Assembly: GCF_000389965.1 (NCBI RefSeq)
Contig: NC_021191.1
Span: 2,729,501-2,793,500 of the forward strand
DNA: 64,000 bases
Reading direction: 5' to 3'
Origin: Actinoplanes sp. N902-109
GTDB lineage: Bacteria > Actinomycetota > Actinomycetes > Mycobacteriales > Micromonosporaceae
The notes beneath the pieces were generated by a model that made no database searches, was not told the origin of the DNA, and was given only the letters and a program-made list of their open reading frames with translations. The position numbers were made by a program, and so were the translations under genes. Positions 1 to 14,000 of the stretch are shown one piece after another. Within the stretch, counting starts at the first letter, position 1. The number at the start of each line of letters is the position of its first letter.

Positions 1-3000
1 GCGTCGGCTCACCGGACGACCTGTGGAACCTCGTCGTCACCGGCACCGACGCGATCACGCCGTTCCCTGAGGACCGCGGCCCGCTGTGGGAGGACGTGTT
101 CGACCCCGATCCGGCGGCGGCGTGGAAGAGCCACACCCGCGAGGGCGGCTTCCTGCACGACGCGGGCAACTTCGACGCGCCGTTCTTCGGCATCTCACCG
201 CGCGAAGCACTCGCCATGGACCCGCAGCAGCGGCTGCTGCTGGAGACGACCTGGGAGGCGCTCGAGGACGCCGGGATCGACCCGGCCACCCTGCAGGGCA
301 GCGCAACCGGCGTGTACGCGGGCCTGATGTACCACGACTACAGCGTCGGCGGGACCATGCCCGACGAGGTCGAGGGATACATCAGTACGGGCGGGTCCGG
401 CGCGGTGGCATCCGGCCGGGTCTCGTACGCGCTCGGCCTCGAAGGCCCGGCGGTCACGGTCGACACGGCGTGCTCGTCGTCGCTGGTCGCGTTGCACCTT
501 GCCGCTCAGGCGCTGCGGTCCGGCGAGTGCGACCTCGCCCTCGCCGGTGGCGTGACCGTCATGTCCACCCCGACGACGTTCGTCGAGTTCTCCCGGCAAC
601 GCGGACTGGCCACCGACGGTCGTTGCAAGGCCTACTCCGAGGAAGCTGACGGCACCGGCTGGGGTGAAGGCGTCGGCGTCCTCGTCGTGGAACGCCTGTC
701 GGACGCGCGCCGCAACGGCCACCGCATCCTGGCGGTCGTCAAGGGCAGCGCGACCAACCAGGACGGCGCGTCGAACGGGTTGACGGCACCGAACGGCCCG
801 TCACAGCAACGTGTCATCCGCGCAGCCCTGGCCAACGCCGGCCTGCAGGCGAGCGACGTCGACGTGATCGAGGGCCACGGCACCGGCACCCGGCTCGGCG
901 ACCCCATCGAGGCCGAGGCGCTGCTGGCAACCTATGGACAGGGCCGGCAACAGGACCGTCCGGTGCTGCTCGGCTCGGTCAAGTCGAACATCGGCCACAC
1001 CCAGGCCGCCGCCGGCGTCGCCGGCGTCATCAAGATGATCCAGGCGATGGCTCACGGCACCGTCCCGGCCACGCTGCACGCCGACGTCCCCTCGTCTCAG
1101 GTCGACTGGGAGACCGGTGCAGTCAACCTCGTGACGTCACCTGTTGATTGGCCCGAGGTCGATCGGCCGCGCCGTGCTGCCGTGTCGTCTTTCGGCTTCT
1201 CCGGTACGAACGCTCACGTCATCCTGGAACAGGCACCGCCTTCGCTGTCCGGTGCCGAGGCTCGGACCCTGCCCGTGACGCCGTGGCTGATCTCGGCGCG
1301 GAGTGAGGAGGGGCTGGCGGCTCAGACGGCTCGCCTTGCTCAGGCGCTGCCGGTGGACGCTCACCCGACGGATGTGGGCTGGTCGTTGGCGACGATGCGG
1401 TCGGCGTTGTCGCATCGGGCGGTCGTGCTCGGCACCGACCCGACGGAGCTGATGGCCGGGTTGGCGGCGCCCGTGGTGCGCGGTGTTGCCGGGTCGGTGG
1501 GCAAGGTCGGCTTTGTGTTCACCGGTCAGGGTGCGCAGCGCACCGGTATGGGTGCCGAGCTTTATGCGGCCTATCCGGTGTTCGCGCAGGCTTTTGATGC
1601 GGTGTGTGCTGCGTTGGAGGAGCATCTCGACGGTTCGTTGCGCACGGTGATTGCCGGCGGTGATGGTCTGCTGGATCAAACGATGTGGACCCAGGCCGGG
1701 TTGTTCGCGATCGAGGTGGCACTGTTCCGTTTGCTGGAGTCGTGGGGTGTTACGCCTGCGGTGGTGGCGGGGCATTCGATTGGTGAGTTGGCGGCGGCGC
1801 ATGTTGCTGGTGTGTGGTCGTTGGATGATGCGGCTGCAGTAGTGGCTGCTCGTGGCCGGTTGATGCAGGCGCTGCCTACGGGTGGTGCGATGGTCGCGGT
1901 CGAGGCGAGCGAGCCTGAGGTGCTGGCCGTGCTCGACGAGATCAGCATTGACATTGCGGCGGTCAACGGTCCGCGTGCGGTGGTCATCTCCGGCCCAGAG
2001 CCTGCGGTATTGGCGGCGGCGGAGCGGTTCAAGGCTGCTGGGGTGCGCACCCGCCGGTTGCGGGTGTCGCATGCCTTCCACTCAGCGTTGATGGAGCCGA
2101 TGCTCGCCGAGTTCGCTCAGGTGACCGCGTCGGTGTCGTATGCCCAGCCCCGGATCACGGGTGTCTCGACGGTCACCGGTCAGCCGGTCACCGGCGAGTG
2201 GAGCGATCCGGATTACTGGGTGCGTCAGGTCCGTCAGGCCGTGCGTTTCGGTGACGCGGTGACCGGGCTGCGCGACGCTGGTGTGCGTACCTTCGTCGAG
2301 GTCGGCCCGGACGGGGTCTTGACTGCCCTGGGTCACGGTGATGACGACGCTGAGGTGTGGGTGCCGGTGTTGCGTCGTGAGCGCGATGAGGCGTACACGT
2401 TGATGACGGCGGTCGCTACCTTGCATGTCCGCGGCGGACATGTTGACTGGACAGCGGTGTTCGCTGAGTCGGGGGCACACCGGATCGCGCTGCCGACGTA
2501 TGCCTTCACGTGGCAGCGCTACTGGCTCGATGCCGCCTCGATGAACCCCTCGGGCTGGGGTCAGCGCAGCGCGTCGCATCCGCTGTTGGGTGCGACCGTC
2601 GAATCACCCGCCGGTGGTGGCGTGGTGATGACCGGCCGGTTGTCGCTGGCGTCGCAGCCGTGGCTGGCCGACCACACCGTTGCGGGTCAGGTGGTGGTGC
2701 CGGGCGCGGCTCTCATCGAGATGGCGGTGCGCGCCGGCGACGAAGCCGGGCTGAGCCGTGTTGCCGAACTGGTGGTCGAGGCGCCGCTCGTGGTCCCCGT
2801 CCGCGGCTCGGTGCGGGTGCAGGTCATCGTCGATGCCGGCGACCAGGTGACGATCTACTCGCAGACCTCCGACGAGTGGGTCCGGCACGCCGTGGGAACG
2901 TTGGCGCCATCCACCGACATTGCCGAGGTTGACGCCGCGCTTGCCCAGTGGCCACCGGCGGACAGCGTCGAGCAGGGCCTTGACGACCTGTACGCGGTGC

Positions 3001-5010
3001 TCGGCAACGTGGGCTTGGCCTACGGGCCGGTGTTCCAAGGCGTGCAGCGGGCCTGGCGGCGTGGTGCCGAGATCTTCGTGGAGCTGAGCCTCGGCGACGA
3101 CGTCAACGTTGCCGGATTCGGCATCCACCCGGCTCTGCTCGACGCATCGCTGCACATGCTGGCACTCGACGCGGCGTCGGCAGGCGGCGCCGTGGTCCCG
3201 TACGCCTGGACCGACGTAGCCCTGTACTCCACCGGAGCCACCGCCGCGCGGGTCCGGCTTGCGCCCACCGGCTCCGGTGACGGCATGGCCATCACCCTGG
3301 CTGACGACAACGGTGGCCTGATCGCGTCGGTCGCGTCGTTGACCATTCGCGCCGTCGATGTCGACGCCGTCGACGCGGCACGGGAAGCATCGTTCAGTGT
3401 TGACTGGATCCCGGCTCGTCTTGACGGCAACGTTGATTCCGGCCGCTGGGCAGTCCTGGGCGGCGATGCGGCGTTCCTCCCGGAGATGCCGCGCAGCGCC
3501 TCCATCGAGGGCCTTGCCGCTTCGAGCGTGGACGTCGTGGTGCTTGCGTGTTCGCCGGCCGATGCACGGGACATGGCCCAGTCGGCGCGATCCACAGCAA
3601 AGGCAGTGCTCGGCCAGGTGCAGGAATGGCTCGCCAACGAGAGCCTGGCAGCTACCCGCCTCCTCGTCGTGACTGAGCGGGCGGACGTCACACCGGCGTC
3701 AGCGGGGGTGACGGGCCTCATCCGCGTCGCAGCGGCGGAAAACCCCGGCCGGATCGTGCTTGCCGACGTCGACGAACTCGGTGTCGACGCGGCGCTGCTG
3801 CAAGCCGGTCTGCACCTCGGTGAGCCGGAGTTCGCCGTCCGGGGCGGAGCTGTCCTCGTGCCCCGCCTGGTACGGACAACCACGAGCAGTCTCGACACGG
3901 CATCCGTCGCTGGGGATGCTCAGCCAAGCGCGAGCGACGTTGACGACACGGTGTTGATCACCGGCGCCTCGGGCGCGCTGGGCGCGGTCGTCGCCCGCCA
4001 TCTGGCCGGTGCCCGGGGTGTGCGTCAGCTGTTGCTGCTGAGCCGGCGTGGGCCTGCGGCTACGGGCCTGCCTGACCTCGCGGCAGAACTCGCCGCGACC
4101 GGTACCACGGTGCGGGTCACGGCAGCCGATGTCGCCGACCGTGCCGAGCTGGCCGGGGTACTCGGCCGGACTCCCGTGCGTGGTGTTGTCCACGCGGCCG
4201 GGGTGCTGGACGACGGTGTCATCGGTGCCTTGACGCCGCAACGGGTTGACTCGGTCATGCGGCCCAAGGTCGACGGCGCCTGGCACCTGCACGACCTGAC
4301 CGTCACCATGGATCTGACTTCGTTCGTGGTGTTCTCCTCGGTTGCCGGGGTGTGGGGCAACCCGGGTCAGGCGAACTACGCCGCGGCGAACACGTTCGTC
4401 GACGCGCTGGCGGCGTACCGGAAAGAAAGGGGTCTGCCGGCAACCTCGATCGCCTGGGGGCCTTGGCAGGTCACCGATGGCGGCATGGCCGAGACCCTCA
4501 CCGACGCCGACCGGCAGCGGCTCGCCCGTCAGGGCCTCGCCCATCTGACCGAGGACGACGGCCTGGCGTTGCTGGACGCTGCGCGGGCAGCCGACCGGTC
4601 CTTGTTCGTGGCGACCCGGCTTGACCTGGCATCCGCTCGCGAAGCGAACCTTCCGCTGCTGTCCGGCCTGGTCCGGCGGACGACGCGGCGCAGAACCGCT
4701 GCTCAGAACCTCACGGGCAGCGGCAACGAACTCGCCCGCCGGATCGCCACCCTGCCGGAAGCCGAGCAGGAAACCCACCTCCTCGATCTCGTACGGGCAC
4801 AGCTGGCGTCCGTGCTGGGGCTGGCTGACGACAGCTCGATCGATGCGCGCGGAGCATTCCGCGACGTCGGTATCGACTCGTTGACTGCACTTGAGTTGCG
4901 CAACAGGTTGAACGAGTCAACAGGTCTGCGGCTCTCGGCAACGATCGTGTTCGACTACCCGACCCCGCTGGCCCTGGCGCAGTCGTTGCGCACCGAGTTG
5001 CTGGGCGCGG
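1..5010 (+). other. PKS A module A1: KS(partial)-AT(malonyl)-DH-KR(B-type)-ACP
   Basis: Domains in order: KS from the window edge with active-site Cys at 471-473 (TACSSS) and EGHGTGT plus NIGHT histidines; AT about 1500-2440 with GHSIG at 1770-1784 and HAFH near 2069; DH about 2570-3350 with DHTVAGQVVVP near 2670 and LLDASLH near 3135; KR with GASGALG near 3960, LDD near 4205 and NYAAAN near 4375; ACP with the phosphopantetheine motif GIDSL near 4870. LDD marks a B-type KR, consistent with a following dehydration. Expected outcome: malonate extension leaving an alkene. Confidence 0.92.
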
Positions 5011-8000
5011 ATGCCGAGTTGGCGCCGACCGCTCGCACTGCTGTGACCGGCGGTGACCAGCTGGTCATCGTGGGCATGGGCTGCCGTTTCCCCGGAGGCG
5101 TCTCGTCTCCCGGTGAGCTGTGGGATCTGGTGATGGCGGGCGGTGACGCGGTCTCGGCCTTCCCGCAGGACCGCGGACCGTTGTGGGACAACGTCTTCGA
5201 CCCCGATCCGGAAGCGCTCGGGAAGACCTATTCCGCGCGAGGTGGGTTCCTCAGCGACGCGGCGGCGTTCGACGCGGAGTTCTTCGGAATCTCGCCGCGT
5301 GAGGCGCTCGCGATGGACCCGCAGCAGCGGTTGCTGCTCGAGACGTCGTGGGAGGCGCTGGAGGATGCCGGCATCGACCCGGATTCCCTGCACGGCAGTT
5401 CGACCGGGGTGTTCGCCGGGCTGATGTACCACGACTACGGTCTCGGCGGTCAAGTACCGGGCGAGGTCGAGGGGTACGTCGGTACGGGCAACTCCGGTGG
5501 TGTCGCGTCCGGCCGGGTGGCGTACGCCCTCGGTCTCGAAGGCCCGGCGGTGACCGTCGACACCGCATGCTCGTCGTCCCTGGTCGCCATGCACCTTGCC
5601 GGACAAGCCCTGCGATCCGGCGAGTGCGAGTTGGCTCTCGTCGGCGGCGTGACCGTGATGTCCACCCCGAGCACGTTCGTCGAGTTCTCCCGTCAGCGCG
5701 GCGTATCCGTGGACGGCCGCTGCAAGGCCTACGCCGAGTCGGCCGATGGCACGGGCTGGGGTGAAGGCGTCGGCGTTCTGGTGATGGAGCGGCTGTCCGA
5801 TGCCCGTCGCAATGGCCACCGCGTCCTGGCAGTGATCAAGGGCAGCGCGACCAACCAGGACGGCGCGTCGAACGGGTTGACGGCACCGAACGGCCCGTCA
5901 CAGCAACGGGTGATCCGAGCGGCTCTCGCCAGCGCCGGCCTCCAGCCCGGTGACGTCGATGTGGTGGAGGGTCACGGCACCGGCACGCGGCTGGGCGACC
6001 CGATCGAGGCACAAGCACTGCTTGCCACCTACGGTCAGGATCGCTCGGCGGACCAGCCGGTGCTGCTCGGCTCGGTCAAGTCGAACCTGGGCCACACGCA
6101 GGCCGCCGCGGGCGTTGCCGGTGTCATCAAGATGGTCCAGGCGATGAACCACGGCGTCGTCCCCGCGACAATTCATGTTGATGCTCCGTCGTCAAAGGTT
6201 GACTGGACGGCCGGTGCAGTCGAACTGGTGACGTCACCTGTTGATTGGCCCGAGGTTGGTCGGCCGCGGCGTGCTGCCGTGTCGTCCTTCGGCCTTTCCG
6301 GTACGAACGCTCACGTCATCCTGGAGCAGGCGCCGTCTGCGGTGTCTGGTGCCGAGGTTCCGGCTCTGCCCGTGACGCCGTGGGTGGTTTCGGCGCGGGG
6401 TGAGGAGGCGTTGGCGGCTCAGCTCGATCGTTTGGCGCATAACGTGCCGGTGGATGCCGACCCGACGGATGTGGGTTGGTCGTTGGCGACGATGCGGTCG
6501 GCGTTGTCGCATCGGGCTGTCGTGCTCGGCGCCGACCGGACGGAGCTGGTGGCCGGTCTGGCAGCGCCGGTGGTGCAGGGTGTTGCAGGCAGCATCGGCA
6601 AGGTCGGCTTTGTGTTCACCGGTCAGGGTGCGCAGCGCACGGGTATGGGTGCGGAGTTGTATGCGGCTTATCCGGTGTTCGCGCAGGCTTTTGATGCGGT
6701 GTGTGCTGCGTTGGAGGAGCATCTCGACGGTTCGTTGCGCACGGTGATTGCCGGCGGTGATGGTCTGCTGGATCAAACGATGTGGACCCAGGCCGGGCTG
6801 TTCGCGATCGAGGTGGCACTGTTCCGTTTGCTGGAGTCGTGGGGTGTTGTGCCTGCGGTGGTGGTGGGGCATTCGATTGGTGAGTTGGCGGCGGCGCATG
6901 TTGCTGGTGTGTGGTCGTTGGATGATGCGGCTGCGGTGGTGGCTGCTCGTGGCCGGTTGATGCAGGCGTTGCCTGCGGGTGGTGCGATGGTTGCGGTCGA
7001 GGCGAGCGAGGCTGAGGTGCTGGCCGTGCTCGATGAGATCAGCTTTGACATCGCGGCGGTCAATGGTCCGCGTGCGGTGGTCATCTCCGGGCCGGAGCCT
7101 GCGGTGTTGGCGGCGGCGGAGCGGTTCAAGGCTGCTGGGGTGCGCACCCGCCGGTTGCGGGTGTCGCATGCCTTCCATTCGGCGTTGATGGAGCCGATGC
7201 TCGCCGAGTTCGCTGAGGTGACCGCGTCGGTGTCGTATGCCGAGCCCCGTATCGCGGGTGTCTCGACGATCACCGGTCAGCCGGTCACTGATGAGTGGAG
7301 CGATCCGGATTACTGGGTGCGTCAGGTCCGTCAGGCGGTGCGCTTCAGCGATGCGGTGGCCGGGCTGCGTGATGCCGGTGTGCGTACGTTCGTCGAGGTC
7401 GGCCCGGACGGGGTGTTGACCGCCCTGGGTCAGGGTGATGACGAGGCTGAGGTGTGGGTGCCGGTGTTGCGTCGTGAGCGTGACGAGGCGTACACGTTGA
7501 TGACGGCTGTAGCGACGTTGCATGTGCGGGGTGCACATGTTGACTGGACTCGACTGTATGGCGGGGGTCGACGTGTTGACCTGCCTACCTATGCGTTCAG
7601 TCGTCAACGTTACTGGCTCGACGCGGCCGCGGGCGCGCTCGACCCGGCAGGCCTGGGACAGAGCGACGCGGCGCACCCGCTGCTCGGCGCAACGGTCGAG
7701 CTGCCGGCCGGCGGCGGAGTGGTGATGACCGGGCGCCTGTCGTCGGCGTCGCAAGCGTGGCTGGTCGATCACAAGGTCGCCGGTCAGGTCGTGGTGCCCG
7801 GCTCAGCGCTGGTGGAAATGGCCGTGCGGGCCGGCGACGAAGCGGGTCTCAGCCGGATCGCCGAGCTGGTGATGGAGGCACCGCTCGTGGTTCCGGCGCG
7901 CGGCGGCGTCAGCGTGCAAGTGACCGTCGGCGCGGACGACGACGTGGCGATCTATTCGCAGAACTCCGGTGAGTGGATCCGGCATGCCGTCGGAAGGCTG

Positions 8001-11000
8001 GCCTCGGCCGACAGCTCGGCTGAGGTGGTCGCGGACCTGACGCAGTGGCCGCCGGTCGGGGCGGTGGCCCAGGAACTCGACGACATGTATGCGTCCCTGG
8101 CGGGATCTGGACTCGAGTACGGCCCGGTGTTCCAGGCTGTGCGGCGGGCCTGGCGGCGCGGCGACGAGATCTATGCCGACCTTGCTCTTGATGCAGACGT
8201 CAATGTGTCGGGCTTCGGCATCCACCCGGCACTGCTCGATGCGTCGCTGCACGTGCTGGCAGCGGACAGCGATTCGCAGGATGGCCCGCAGGTGCCGTTC
8301 GTCTGGACAGATGTCGAGGTCCACTCCACCGACGCGACCGCCGCACGGGTACGGCTGGCTCCGTCACCTGCCGGTGACGGCGTTTCGGTCACTCTGGCGG
8401 ACGACGCGGGTGAGCTGATCGCGTCGGTGGGGTCGCTTACCGTGCGGGCGCTTGTGCCGGCTGCCGATGGTCAAGCCGCGTTGCGCGACAGCTTGTATGG
8501 CATTGACTGGATCCCAGCTCGTATCGACAGCAACATCATCCCGTCAAGTGTTGACGACGCTGATGAGACCGCTGGTCGATGGGCCACGATCACCCTCGGG
8601 ACAGGCATCGGCGCAGCGAGCGCTGGTGACGCTTTCCTGCCGCACAGCTTGCGGTATGCGTCTATGGCCGAGCTGATCGCCGCGGGCACGACGCCCGATG
8701 TGGTGGTGCTCGCTCACCGGCCGGCCCCTGCCGACGACATGGCAGACTCGGCATATCACGCGGCGACTGTGGTGTTGGACCAGGTCCAGCAGTGGCTGGC
8801 CGCCGAGGAATTCTCCGGCTCGCGTCTTGTGGTGTTGACTGAGCGGGCCGATGGAGCGCCGGCGGCGGCGAGCGTCACGGGCGTCGTCCGCGTCGCGGCC
8901 GCCGAGAACCCGGGTCGTGTCGTCCTGGCGGACGTCGACAACCTTTCTGTCCTCGATGATGGCCTTCTGCGCGCCGGCCTCCAGTTGAACGAGCCGGAAT
9001 TTGCCGTACGGGACAACGCCCTTCTGGTCCCGCGCCTCGTCCGGCTCCCTGCCCCACCGGCGTCAAGCGAGGCTGGTGCCGCCACGGGCACGGTCCTGGT
9101 GACAGGCGCTTCCGGTGCCCTGGGTGCTGTGGTGGCCCGGCACCTCGCAGGGCGCCGGACCGGGAGTGTGCTGCTGCTGTCGCGGCGAGGACCGGCCGCA
9201 CCGGGACAGGCGGAACTTGCCGCCGATCTCGCCGGCATGGGCACCACCGTCCGGATCATGGCGGCAGACGTGGCTGACCGCAACGAGTTGGCGGCGGCGA
9301 CCGCTGATGTTGATCTGATTGGTGTCATGCACGCGGCAGGTGTACTTGACGATGGTGTGTTGAGTGCCTTGACGCCTGAGCGTTTCAGTACGGTCATGCG
9401 GCCCAAGGTTGACGGTGCTTGGCATCTGCACGAGCTGACCAAGGATCTGACGCTCGACTTCTTCGTCGTGTTCTCGTCGATCGCCGGGGTGTGGGGCAAC
9501 CCGGGTCAGGCGAACTATGCCGCGGCCAACACGTTCGTCGACGCGCTGGCCTCGTACCGCCGGGGTCTTGGTCTGCCGGGAACCTCCATGGTCTGGGGGC
9601 CGTGGCAGGTTGCCGACGGCGGGATGGCCGGGACGCTCACCGACGCCGACCGGGACCGGATGAGCCGGCAGGGCCTGATCGCACTGACCGGGTCCGAGGG
9701 TCTCGCGCTGCTCGACGCCGCCCTGACCATGGACGTCTCGACCGTGGTGGCGGTTCATCTCGACTTGACCGCACGGCAGGACGAGATCCGGCCATTGCTG
9801 TCTCAGCTGGTTCGCCGGCAGACCCGGCGCAGGACCACCCGAGCCGGTGCCGCGAAGGGCGGACTGGCCGAGCGGCTTGCGGCTCTGCCGACGCCCGAGC
9901 AGGAAACCCACCTGCTTGATCTCGTACGGGCGCAGCTGGCATCCGTGCTGGGACTGGGCAATCCCGGCTCGATCGATGCCCGGGCCGCGTTCAAGGACGT
10001 CGGTATCGACTCGTTGACGGCACTCGAGTTGCGCAACAGGTTGAACGAGTCAACAGGTCTGCGGCTGTCGGCGACGATCGCGTTCGACTACCCGACGCCG
10101 ATCGTGCTCGCCGCGTACCTGCGAACCGAGTTGCTGGGCACCGGACCTGCTGCCTCCTCCGCGGTCCCGGTTGCCGTGGCGGGTGGCGACGAGCTGGTCA
10201 TCGTCGGCATGGGGTGCCGCTTCCCGGGAGGCGTCTCGTCGCCTGGCGACCTGTGGGACCTGGTGACGACGGGCGGGGACGCGGTGTCGGCCTTCCCGGA
10301 CGACCGCGGACCGTTGTGGGACAACGTCTTCGACCCCGACCCCGAAGCGATCGGCAAGTCGTACTCCGCGCGGGGCGCCTTCCTCAGCGATGCGGCCGAG
10401 TTCGACGCGGAGTTCTTCGGCATCAGCCCCCGCGAGGCGCTGGCCATGGATCCGCAGCAGCGGCTGCTGCTGGAGACGTCGTGGGAGGCGCTGGAGGACG
10501 CCGGCATCGACCCCGTCTCGCTGCACGGCAGCTCCACCGGGGTGTTCGCCGGGTTGATCTATCACGACTACGGCGTTCACGGGCCGGTGCCCGGTGACGT
10601 CCAGGGTTACGTCAGCACCGGTTCCGGTGGTGCGGCGTCGGGCCGGGTGGCGTACGCCCTCGGCCTGGAGGGCCCGGCGGTCACCATCGACACGGCGTGC
10701 TCGTCGTCGCTGGTGGCCATGCACCTCGCGGCTCAGGCGCTGCGGTCGGGCGAATGCGGTCTCGCGCTGGCCGGCGGCGTGACGGTGATGGCGACGCCGA
10801 CCACGTTCGTCGACTTCTCCCGGCAGCGCGGCCTCGCCCCGGACGGCCGGTGTAAGGCGTACGCGGAAGCGGCCGATGGCACCGGCTGGAGCGAAGGCGT
10901 CGGCGTCCTCGTGATGGAGCGCCTGTCGGACGCGCGCCGCAACGGCCACCGCATCCTGGCGTACGTCCGCGGCACGGCGATGAATCAGGACGGCGCCTCC

Positions 11001-14000
11001 AACGGCTTCACCGCCCCGAACGGACCCTCACAGCAACGGGTGATCCGGGCTGCACTGGCCAGCGCCGGACTCGACGCCGTCGACGTCGACGTGGTGGAGG
11101 GCCACGGCACCGGCACGCGGCTGGGCGACCCGATCGAGGCGCAGGCGTTGCTGGCCACCTATGGACAGGGCCGGTCGCAAGACCGTCCGGTGCTGCTCGG
11201 CTCGGTCAAGTCGAACATCGGCCACACCCAGGCCGCGGCAGGCGTCGCCGGCGTCATCAAGATGGTCCAGGCCATGAACAGCGGCATCGTGCCCGCTTCC
11301 CTTCACGTTGACGCGCCGTCGTCAAAGGTTGACTGGGCCACCGGTGCAGTCCAGGTGGTGACGTCAACTGTTGACTGGCCCGAGGTTGACCGGCCGCGGC
11401 GTGCTGCCGTGTCGTCCTTCGGCCTTTCCGGTACGAACGCCCACGTCATCCTGGAGCAGGGACCAGCCACTCCGCCCGCCGCCGAGGCCGGCGCGCTCCC
11501 GGTCACCCCGTGGCTGATCTCGGCGCGGAGTGAGGAAGGGCTGGCGGCTCAGGCGTCTCGCCTTGCTCAGGCGCTGCCGGTGGACGCTCACCCGACGGAT
11601 GTGGGTTGGTCGTTGGCGACGATGCGGTCGGCGTTGTCGCACCGGGCTGTCGTGCTCGGCACCGACCGGACGGAGCTGATGGCCGGGTTGACGGCGCCCG
11701 TGGTGCGCGGTGTTGCCGGGTCGGTGGGCAAGGTCGGCTTCGTGTTCACCGGTCAGGGTGCGCAGCGCACCGGTATGGGCGCGGAACTTTATGCGGCCTA
11801 TCCGGTGTTCGCGCAGGCTTTTGATGCGGTGTGTGCTGCGTTGGAGGAGCATCTCGACGGTTCGCTGCGTACCGTGATCGCCGGCGCTGATGGTCTGCTG
11901 GATCAAACCATGTGGACCCAGGCCGGGCTGTTCGCGATCGAGGTAGCACTGTTCCGTCTGCTGGAGTCGTGGGGCATGACGCCTGCGGTGGTCGCCGGAC
12001 ATTCGATTGGTGAGCTGGCGGCGGCGCATGTTGCTGGTGTGTGGTCGTTGGATGATGCGGCTGCAGTAGTGGCTGCTCGTGGCCGGTTGATGCAGGCGCT
12101 GCCTACGGGTGGTGCGATGGTCGCGGTCGAGGCGAGCGAGCCTGACGTGCTGGCCCTGCTCGACGAGATCAGCATTGACATCGCGGCGGTCAACGGTCCG
12201 CGTGCGGTGGTCATCTCCGGCCCAGAGCCTGCGGTATTGGCGGCGGCGGAGCGGTTCAAGGCTGCCGGTGTGCGCACCCGCCGGTTGCGGGTCTCGCATG
12301 CCTTCCACTCAGCCCTGATGGAGCCGATGCTCGCCGAGTTCGCTCAGGTGACCGCGTCGGTGTCCTACGCCCAGCCCCGTATCGCGGGTGTCTCGACGGT
12401 CACCGGCCGGCCGGTCACCGATGAGTGGAGTGATCCGGGTTATTGGGTGCGTCAGGTTCGTCAGGCGGTGCGTTTCGGTGACGCGGTGTCGGGGTTGCGT
12501 GATGCTGGTGTGCGTACGTTCGTCGAGGTTGGCCCGGATGGTGTGTTGACGGCTCTGGGTCAGGGTGATGACGAGGCTGAGGTGTGGGTGCCGGTGTTGC
12601 GTCGTGAGCGTGACGAGGCGTACACGTTGATGACGGCGGTCGCCACGTTGCATGTGCGCGGCGGACATGTTGACTGGAGGACTGTATTCGCGGGCACGGG
12701 CGCCCGGCGGGTTGATCTGCCGACGTATGCGTTCTCCCGCCAGCGGTACTGGCTGAACCCCGCGACCGGCGGACAGAACGGCGATCTCGGTCTGGGTACG
12801 CCCGAGCACCCGCTGCTCGGCGCGACCGTCGAGTTGCCTGCTGGTGGACTTGTCATGACCGGTCGGCTGTCGGTGGCGTCGCAGCCGTGGCTGGCCGAAC
12901 ATGTGGTCGCCGGTCAGATCGTGGTGCCGGGTGCCGCGCTGGTGGAGATGGCCGTGCGGGCCGGCGACGAGGCGGGGCTGAGCCGGGTCGCCGAGCTCGT
13001 CATGGAGGCGCCGCTGGTGGTGCCCGCGCGTGGCGGTGTCAGCGTGCAGGTGACCGTTGGCGCGGACGACGCGGTGGCTATTTACTCGCAGGTCTCCGGT
13101 TCGTGGATCCGACACGCTGTCGGAACGCTGGCTGCGTCGGCCACCTCGGCGGAGGTGGCCGCAGACTGGGCGCAGTGGCCGCCGGCTGGGGCAGAGGCGC
13201 GGGAACTCGCCGGTCTGTATCCGGTTCTCGAGGCGGCAGGGCTGGCTTACGGGCCGACTTTCCAAGCGGTCACGGCTGCCTGGCGGCGCGGCGACGAGCT
13301 CTTCGCTGAGGTGCGCCTCGGTGAGGACGTCAACGTGTCGGACTTCGGCATCCACCCGGCACTGCTGGACGCATCGTTGCACGCACTGGCCGCGGAGGCC
13401 GGATCGCAGGGTGGTGCCCCGCCCGTCCCGTTCGCATGGACCGATGTCGAGGTGCATGCCTCCGATGCGGCTGTGGCGCGGGTACGGTTGGCACCTTCGG
13501 GCCATGGTGATGGTGTGTCGGTGACGCTTGCCGACGAGACCGGTGCGCTGATCGCGTCCGTTGGCTCGCTGGCTGTGCGGGCGTTCGAGAAGGCCGCTGT
13601 CGTCGGGACGGTGCTGCCGGATGCGCTGTTCACCATTGACTGGATCCCGTCACATGTTGACGACGACAGTCGTTCCGTACACATGGACGGCGATGGTCCC
13701 TGGACCGAGCTGTGGGCTGTCCTCGAGACCACCGATGCGACGGACCCCGGTCAGCCCCTCGACCCGCAGACGGCACATGGTGTTCTGCCGGGGGTGCCGC
13801 GATACCCGTCGATTGACGATCTGATCACGGCGGTGAATCCCGGGAACGCGGCACCGGAAGTCGTGCTGTTGCCCCTTCCGCAGCAAGCCGCGGAGGACAT
13901 CGCTGCGGCGGCCCACCGTGCGGCGGGTGCGGTGCTGGGCCAGGTGCAGCGGTGGCTCGCTGCTGAAAGCCTGTCCGGGTCGCGGCTGCTGGTGGTGACT

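Noticed and set aside
96..98. GTG at 96 as the start of PKS A
   Set aside because: The frame is open to the window edge and the residues before it are conserved KS sequence (SPDDLW...DRGPLW).
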